This document shows positions 58,755 to 64,000 of a stretch of DNA of 64,000 bases, piece after piece. Within the stretch, counting starts at the first letter, position 1; each line of letters opens with the position of its first letter. Origin of the DNA: Linanthus parryae (lineage: Eukaryota > Streptophyta > Magnoliopsida > Ericales > Polemoniaceae); the NCBI GenBank assembly GCA_023055425.1, contig JALGPY010000002.1, positions 46,957,321-47,021,320 on the forward strand, written 5' to 3'. The position numbers and the translations under genes are program-made. Under the pieces are notes generated by a model that was not told the DNA's origin, ran no database searches, and worked only from the letters and a program-made list of their open reading frames with translations.

Positions 58755-60385
58755 GATGTGAGTCCAGTGTCCATTAATGTTCCCATCTCAGTGCCAGCTA
58801 GAAGAAGTGGTAGACAAGTGAAATCACCACCTTATTTGAGAGATTATATTGTGGATAAACCAAGGATGGTGTCTGCTTGTTTGACTCCTGTTGTGTTTGA
58901 CTCTAACATAGGAAGTGTGTCTTCATATTCTCACTTCCTGGCTTCTGTTAGCACTGTGTATGAACCAGAAAGTTATCAAGAAGCTAGTAAGTTTCCTCAC
59001 TGGGTAACTGCAATGGAGGCAGAATTCGCAGCTCTAGACGCTAATCACACATGGGATATTACTTCATTGCCTGCAGGACATGATGTAGTTGGTTGCAGAT
59101 GGGTTTATAAGGTCAAATTGAAGTCAAATGGTGAAATTGAGAGATATAAGGCTAGGCTTGTGGCTAAGGGATATACACAAACTGAAGGGGTAGATTACAA
59201 TGAGACTTTCGCTCCAGTTGCCAACCTTCCTACCTTGAAATGTCTTTTAGCTCTAGCTGCTATAAACGGTTGGCATTTATTGCAGCTTGATGTCAACAAT
59301 GCTTTTCTACATGGAGAATTATAAGAAGAAGTTTATATGGACCTTCCTGCAGGGTACAAACCTGCTATGATCTCTTCAACACAAGCCAGGCTGGTTTGTC
59401 ATTTAAAGAAATCACTTTATGGTCTTAAGCAAGCGTCCAGGCAGTGGTATAGTAAATTTTCTAACACTTTATTGGCACTTGGTTTTCAACAATGCAAGAC
59501 ATACTATACTCTTTTTGTTCAACACTCTGCAACTTCTTTTGTCCGCATTTTGGTATATGTTGATGATATTGTCCTAGGAGGTACTGATCTCAAGCAGCTG
59601 CATGATCTCAAGAAGGTATTGGATGCTAAGTTTCATCTCAAGGATCTTCAGTTTTTATGGATCCAGTAGTCAAGTTGTCTTCTGTTGTTGGTGATACTCT
59701 TTCTCTATCTGATGTTATTAAGTATAGAAGATTGGTGGGACAGTTGCTATATTTGTGCCATTCTCGACCTGACATCTGCTATGCTGTTCATAAGTTGTCT
59801 CAATTTGTCTCCAAGCCTACTGCTGTTCATCTTAAAGCAGCACATAGATATGTGAGTAATGCACCAGCTCAGGGTCTCTTCTTCTCTTCTTCTTCCCCTG
59901 TCACTCTTATAGCATACTCAGATGCTGACTGGGTTGGGTGTTTGGATACAAGGAAATCTACTTCTGGTTATATGGTTTATATTGGAGATTCTCTGGTTTC
60001 TTGGAGGTCTAAGAAGCAGTTTGTTATTTCCAGAAGCTCTACTGAATGTGAATACAGAAGTTTGGCAATTACAGCTTGTGAAGTGCAATGGTTTCTTTTC
60101 TTGCTTGCTGATTTCGGGGTTTCTTTGCTCAAGCCACCAATTCTCTTCTGTGACAGTAGCTCTGCTCTTCTGTTGGCTGCAAATCCTGTGTTTCATGACA
60201 AGACAAAGCATGTTGATATTGATTGTCATATCATTAGAGATTTGGTCAAGAAAGGGGTCTTCATTTTGAAACACATTCCCACTGCTTATCAGCTAGCTGA
60301 TATCCTTACCAAGCCACTTCATCCAGCAGTTTTCAGTTTTCTCTTGTCCTATTTGGGAGTGAAACTCATTCACTCTCCTACTTGA
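58755..60385 (+). pseudogene. Old copia reverse transcriptase and RNase H remnant
   Basis: Resumes the outer copia frame with DVSPVSINVPISVPARRSGR, followed by the RT start (WDITSLPAGHDVVGCRWVYKVK, RLVAKGYTQTEGVDYNETFAPV, LDVNNAFLHGEL). A TAA after HGEL (59322-59324) interrupts; the frame goes on through LYGLKQASRQWY and the LVYVDDIVLGG catalytic box to about 59655. There the segment between the polymerase box and MDPVVKLSS is missing, with a frame change. RNase H follows (AYSDADWVGCLDTRKSTSGY, SRSSTECEYRSLAI, LADILTKPL), ending at 60385 next to the purine tract. Clearly inactive. Confidence 0.9.
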
Positions 60386-60392
60386 GGGGAGA

Positions 60393-60828
60393 TATTGCAG
60401 ATTCAAGTCTTCAAGTTACTGTTCATTTGGTCATTATTTATCAAACGAACAGTAACTCTTCAAAGTAGCAGTAGCCGTCGGATCAAGCAACTTGGAGAAG
60501 CAGTAGTCGTCCGGTTCATGTAGTCGTTGAAGATTGAATCATTAGTGGGACGACAACGTTTAGAGTTTATCTTGTTTTTGGTGTTAAATGAGCTATTAAG
60601 GCAACATTGTCCTTTTGGCTAAGTGCAGGAATGATTCTCTCCTCTCAGTATACGTGGCATGTACTGATTGGTGGTTTCATAACTGTTTCTGATGCTATCG
60701 TTGTTTTTTGATTTCTTCTCACTTAGGGTTTCATATATATGGTTTTCTTCTCTGTAATTTGGGGATGATTTTGATGATGAAATTTTCTATTCTCTTTCCA
60801 TTTCTCTCGTGTTCTTCTTTTCTCAATA
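60393..60828 (+). repeat. 3' LTR of the old copia element
   Basis: 436 bp, about 29 differences from the 5' LTR by eye, followed by the TGTAA duplication. Confidence 0.92.
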
Positions 60829-60833
60829 TGTAA

Positions 60834-61418
60834 TGATGAGCCCCATGATTCTATGTAAATTGTTCACGAACATCGTCTCTAGAAAGAACGATTTTTTTTA
60901 GATTGTCTTGCTGTCCGGAGCAGCTTACGTCACTAATCGTTTGTTGCTGATTAAAACGGTAAGAATATAATATTTGACCTAATATCTCCCTCGCCAAAAT
61001 GTCACCAACGCAACCTATAATAACCATAGATACGAGTGTCTCTATCAAATATCAATAAACTCTGTTAAGAGAATAACGTGTATCACATGTGCTTTCGTAG
61101 TATTCTGTACACCTAACCCTAATATATTTTCTACATTTAACTTTTCATGGCCTACTCTACGCCGACAACCAAGATTGGATAGAATTTGTGTAGTTTTCTA
61201 CATCTAACTTTTCGTCTTTTTTCTTAGGGGAATAAGAATTCGTCTTCATGTGTCCTTATTTCATCGTCTTCACGTGTCCTTATTTCGTTTAATTGAAAGT
61301 GGTATTCGCTCCCTCTAAACGTAGAGTCGTTTTTTTAAGGGACTTTTTCGTGATGTCCGGACCCGTTTGGCCGCATCTCGATAAAATTACAGAGTCTATA
61401 TATATATATATACACACG
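60834..61418. other. Intergenic DNA, nothing assignable
   Basis: No gene or bounded element. Short direct repeats occur (TCTTCATGTGTCCTTATTTC and TCTTCACGTGTCCTTATTTC near 61241-61288). A TA/CA simple repeat (61398-61417) ends at the Helitron fragment. Confidence 0.45.
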
Positions 61419-61527
61419 CTAGAGTATTGTCCGTGGCCGAGGGCACTGTCCCTAAATTTGATAATTTTTGAATTTACAGATGTTTTTTTAAATGAATTTA
61501 GAGGTATTATCCAAATATTATAATTTA
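61419..61527 (-). mobile_element. Inverted Helitron 3'-end fragment
   Basis: Read on the minus strand, 109 bp match the ends of the Helitrons at 62000-62385 and 62386-62785, finishing with the hairpin GTGCCCTCGGCCAC and CTCTAG. It abuts the 5' end of the plus-strand Helitron at 61528, so the two lie head to head. Confidence 0.7.
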
Positions 61528-61999
61528 TCTATATTATAAAATAAAACGGTTTGACTTTAAAATGTCTTTTAGGCCATTAGATTGAATTAATCCCAGTCCT
61601 TAAATCTCACTCACTTATAGTTACAACTCCCAAAAGTTTAGAGACAATGGAGTAGATAATGGGTAGTGGTTTATTCAACAATTCTCAAAAATCACCCGTC
61701 GTCTTTCTCCTACTTTCTCTCACTTTCTCTAATGGGAAGTGATGGTTGGTGAGAAATTTTAAACATTCTCTCTCTAACTTTCACTACACTTTGTATCTTA
61801 ACACTATATTTCAGTGAATGAGAAATTCTATTCGTAATTTTTATTTTTTGCTATATTCAACTTTTATATCTTCTGAATTCAAGAAATAGGCGTAATAAAA
61901 AAAATTGTCCAAACATCTCTAGAAATTCTACTATTATTGTCAGCTACTCGTTCTTAGTATTTTTTTGGGTAGTGCCCTTGGGCACGGGAAATCTCCTAG
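61528..61999 (+). mobile_element. Non-autonomous Helitron, copy A
   Basis: Starts A|TCTATATTATAAAATA and ends with hairpin GTGCCCTTGGGCAC (61972-61985), then CTAG (61996-61999) followed by T. These are canonical Helitron ends (TC...hairpin...CTRR between A and T). 472 bp, no coding capacity; rolling-circle enzymes must come from elsewhere. Confidence 0.8.
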
Positions 62000-62385
62000 T
62001 ATATTATAAAATAGCATGGTTTAACTAACTATGTTTTTCAACCGTTAGATTAAATTAACCTCATCCCCATCATTAGATCTCACCTACTTATTACATCTCT
62101 AACTACCCACTCTCCTTAGACATCCCTAACTACCCACTCTCTTTGCACATTCCTAATTAATAGGAGAGAGGTTTTTCTCAACTACATCCCTAACTAATAG
62201 GAGATATGTTGTGAGTGATTTTCATGTAATGCTCATCTCATACTTGGAAGTTGTTCTTTTTTTTTTCAACAAATTTGTAAATATAATTTTTGGATAACAC
62301 CTCTAAATTCATTTAAAAAAACACCTCTAAATTAAAAAACTATCCAATTTAGGGATAGTTCCCTCGGGCACGGGCAATGCTCTAG
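62000..62385 (+). mobile_element. Non-autonomous Helitron, copy B
   Basis: Begins TATATTATAAAATAGCATGG directly after the CTAG of copy A, lacking only the leading TC, and ends with a degenerate hairpin GTTCCCTCGGGCAC and CTAG (62382-62385). Its body (ACTACCCACTC repeats, CACCTCTAAATTCATTTAAA) matches copy C. Confidence 0.75.
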
Positions 62386-62785
62386 CATAGATATAAAATA
62401 GCATGATTTAACTAACTTACAATTTCTCAAACGTTAAATTAAATCAACCCCATCCCCACCATTAGATCTAATCTACTTGTTACAATTCTAACTACCCACT
62501 CTCTTTGGACATCCTTAACTACCTTCTCTCCTTGGACATCACTAACTACTATGAGAGATGTTTTTCTCAACTACATCCCTAACTAATAGGAGACATGTTG
62601 TGAGTGATTCTCACGCCCATTATAATACTCATCCCATACTTGAAAGTTGTTCTTTTTTTATTATTTTTTATCACATTTGTAAATATAATTTTTTGGATAA
62701 CACCTCTAAATTCATTTAAAAAACCATATAAATTTAAAATTTATCCAATTAGGGATAGTGGCCTCGGGCACAGACAATACTCTAG
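62386..62785 (+). mobile_element. Non-autonomous Helitron, copy C
   Basis: Follows copy B directly (CATAGATATAAAATAGCATG) and ends GTGGCCTCGGGCAC...CTCTAG (62782-62785), then a (GT)n run to about 62808. Third unit of the head-to-tail series. Confidence 0.75.
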
Positions 62786-62854
62786 GGTGTGTGTGTGTGT
62801 GTGTGTGTATGATTTAGATAATTATATCAATCTCCAGTAGTGCTAAAGATAAGT

Positions 62855-62936
62855 GGGGTTTGTGAGATTTGAACTTAAGACTTAAAGGGAAGCTTCACCT
62901 ACTATGTCAACCCTTGGGGTTAGAGTCAGTCTCTCT
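62855..62936 (-). mobile_element. Possible tRNA-derived SINE remnant
   Basis: On the minus strand a box B-like GTTCAAATCTC and a weak box A-like TTGACATAGTAGGTGAAG are spaced as in a tRNA. Too diverged to assign. Confidence 0.35.
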
Positions 62937-62938
62937 TA

Positions 62939-63193
62939 CCACCCCGTCCTACCTCTTTTGCACCATTTGAATTTTTATCACTATTCACTGGGTCACTTTG
63001 ACCCGGCAATTTGGATAACAAAATTTTATAATTTTTAGATAATTTTTTCGAAGTGTCGAAGAGTAACTCTTATTCTACAAGACAATATAAAAATTATCGA
63101 AAAATTATATCATTTTGGGATCCAAACCACCGGGTCAAAGTGACCCAGCTACGGGTGAAAGTCCAATGGCGCATTTGAGCTGGGACGGAGTGG
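62939..63193. mobile_element. Stowaway-like palindromic MITE, copy 4
   Basis: 255 bp between TA dinucleotides (62937-62938, 63194-63195). Ends CCACCCCGTCCTACCT and AGCTGGGACGGAGTGG; long internal complementarity and the same words as the copy at 30612-30866, which has the same length. Confidence 0.85.
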
Positions 63194-63214
63194 TACCTCT
63201 CTTATCTTGTATTT

Positions 63215-63309
63215 TTTTTAAAATTCTTTTGTCGTCAATTGAGTTTGAACCCAACACTTCATGCATGGGCTTCCAACGCTCTACCATTTGAGCTACCACC
63301 CCAGTTGCC
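63215..63309 (-). mobile_element. Short tRNA-derived SINE
   Basis: About 95 bp on the minus strand: box A GGTGGTAGCTCAAATGGTAG, box B GGGTTCAAAC, body TTGACGAC and an A-rich tail. Flanking TCTTATCTTGTATTT (63200-63214) and TCTTACCTTATATTT (63310-63324) agree at 13 of 15 positions. Confidence 0.78.
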
Positions 63310-63324
63310 TCTTACCTTATATTT

Positions 63325-64000
63325 GATGTCTAATAAAGTTTCCCTACTTTGATTTTTAATAGTTTGATTTTCTATTTTATTTTTGAAAAATAGATGTGAT
63401 TTAATAAAGTGAACAAATTTATGATAAAACGAGAAAATCAAGGAGGAACATAAAGAAGTAAATTGCAATACAAGTATTCTCATAGTAATTAATTTGCATT
63501 TTAGGCTACTAATTATTTTATAAAAAGATAACCCAATTTTGTCGTTAGAATCAGACTATAACTGATTCGTTGAATGGTTGATGGGGTTTTACCTCTCTGT
63601 GTTGGCTTGACTGGAGGAAGACGTTCGCATCTTATGATGTAAACTTGCCTATCTTTATTTGATCAAAGTAAACTTACCTATCAAAATCTAGTATTGCTAT
63701 CACTTTTCAAAATTAAGTTTATTCATATGTAAGTACTCTCTGTTTAGCGGATCCACCATAAGACTAGTAGGGACTACAGTCCACACTAAATTTTTAAAAA
63801 TTTAAATTTTTTCTTTATTTTGTTAAGATTTGTTCAATTTAGCATCCACTCAACAATTACAAAATCCCTACCCCAGCACCAAGTCCCATTCGAATAGACC
63901 CATAAAAATGAAGAGTTAGTTGATCAAGACTAGGGTGAACCGAATCCAGTTAACTCAGGCGCCTCCCTTCACATGTGTGAGTAAGGGAGATGCAACTGTG
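63325..64000. other. Intergenic DNA to the window end
   Basis: No gene is supported. At 63749-63790 the sequence GCGGATCCACCATAAG...GGGACTACAGTCCAC resembles the GGCGGA(T/A)CCA ends seen in intron 4 of the homeobox gene, so a hAT-like remnant may begin here. Confidence 0.4.

Larger units (their letters stand above)
35043..60828 (+). mobile_element. Old copia element enlarged by nested LTR insertions
   Basis: The outer element has 435/436-bp LTRs (35043-35477, 60393-60828) with ends TATTG...CAATA and target duplication TGTAA (35038-35042, 60829-60833). A degenerate tRNA-Met primer site TCGTATCAGAGC follows the 5' LTR; TGAGGGGAGA precedes the 3' LTR. Its pol gene is interrupted by a solo LTR (37927-42014), a minus-strand copia (42119-49970) and an LTR array (50252-58749). 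Taking these and one duplication each away leaves about 5333 bp, a usual copia size. The outer LTRs differ at about 29 positions by my count, so it is much older than its inserts. Its frame also has at least three in-frame stops, two frameshifts and a deletion. Confidence 0.95.

Overview
The window is nuclear DNA of a flowering plant, most likely a eudicot; I cannot name the species. The evidence is a TALE homeobox gene with GT-AG introns of the BEL1-like BLH6/BLH7 type, Ty1/copia and gypsy-type LTR sequences, L1-type LINEs with plant-style zinc-binding and RNase H-like domains, tRNA-derived SINEs, Stowaway-like and hAT-like MITEs, and Helitrons. There is one convincing host gene; the rest is mostly layered transposable elements.

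Layout. 1-1620: broken, window-truncated copia element on the minus strand. 2131-8220: BEL1-like homeodomain gene (minus strand; four coding exons at 7009-6269, 5044-4659, 4566-4506 and 2691-2131; 582 aa), with an intron in its 5' leader and a short upstream ORF spliced across it. Intron 4 holds small DNA-transposon remnants. 8290-17010: intergenic DNA with MITEs, SINEs and a 5'-truncated LINE (13443-14980). 17014-29755: a second 5'-truncated LINE flanked by an unusually long direct repeat (390/380 bp) and split by a young copia element (19961-28390) with an uninterrupted gag-pol frame. 29766-35037: MITEs, a Helitron end and a SINE remnant, with no gene I can support.

35043-60828 is one old copia element, about 5.3 kb originally, swollen to 25.8 kb by three later LTR-element insertions with target-site duplications: a 4.1-kb solo LTR (37927-42014, itself carrying a LINE fragment), a young minus-strand copia (42119-49970), and a tandem array of a non-autonomous LTR element (50252-58749: five LTRs sharing four 361-bp internal regions, period 1773 bp). 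60834-64000 holds an inverted Helitron end followed by three head-to-tail Helitron copies, then a Stowaway-like MITE and a tRNA-derived SINE.

The host gene probably works as a TALE transcription factor pairing with KNOX proteins. The elements form a readable insertion sequence: the outer copia LTRs differ at roughly 6-7% of sites by my count, the LINE-flanking repeats at about 1%, and the LTRs of each of the two young copias by one base that I can see. The most unusual structures are the five-LTR array with G-box-rich U3 regions, the 390-bp duplication around the LINE, and the Helitron array.
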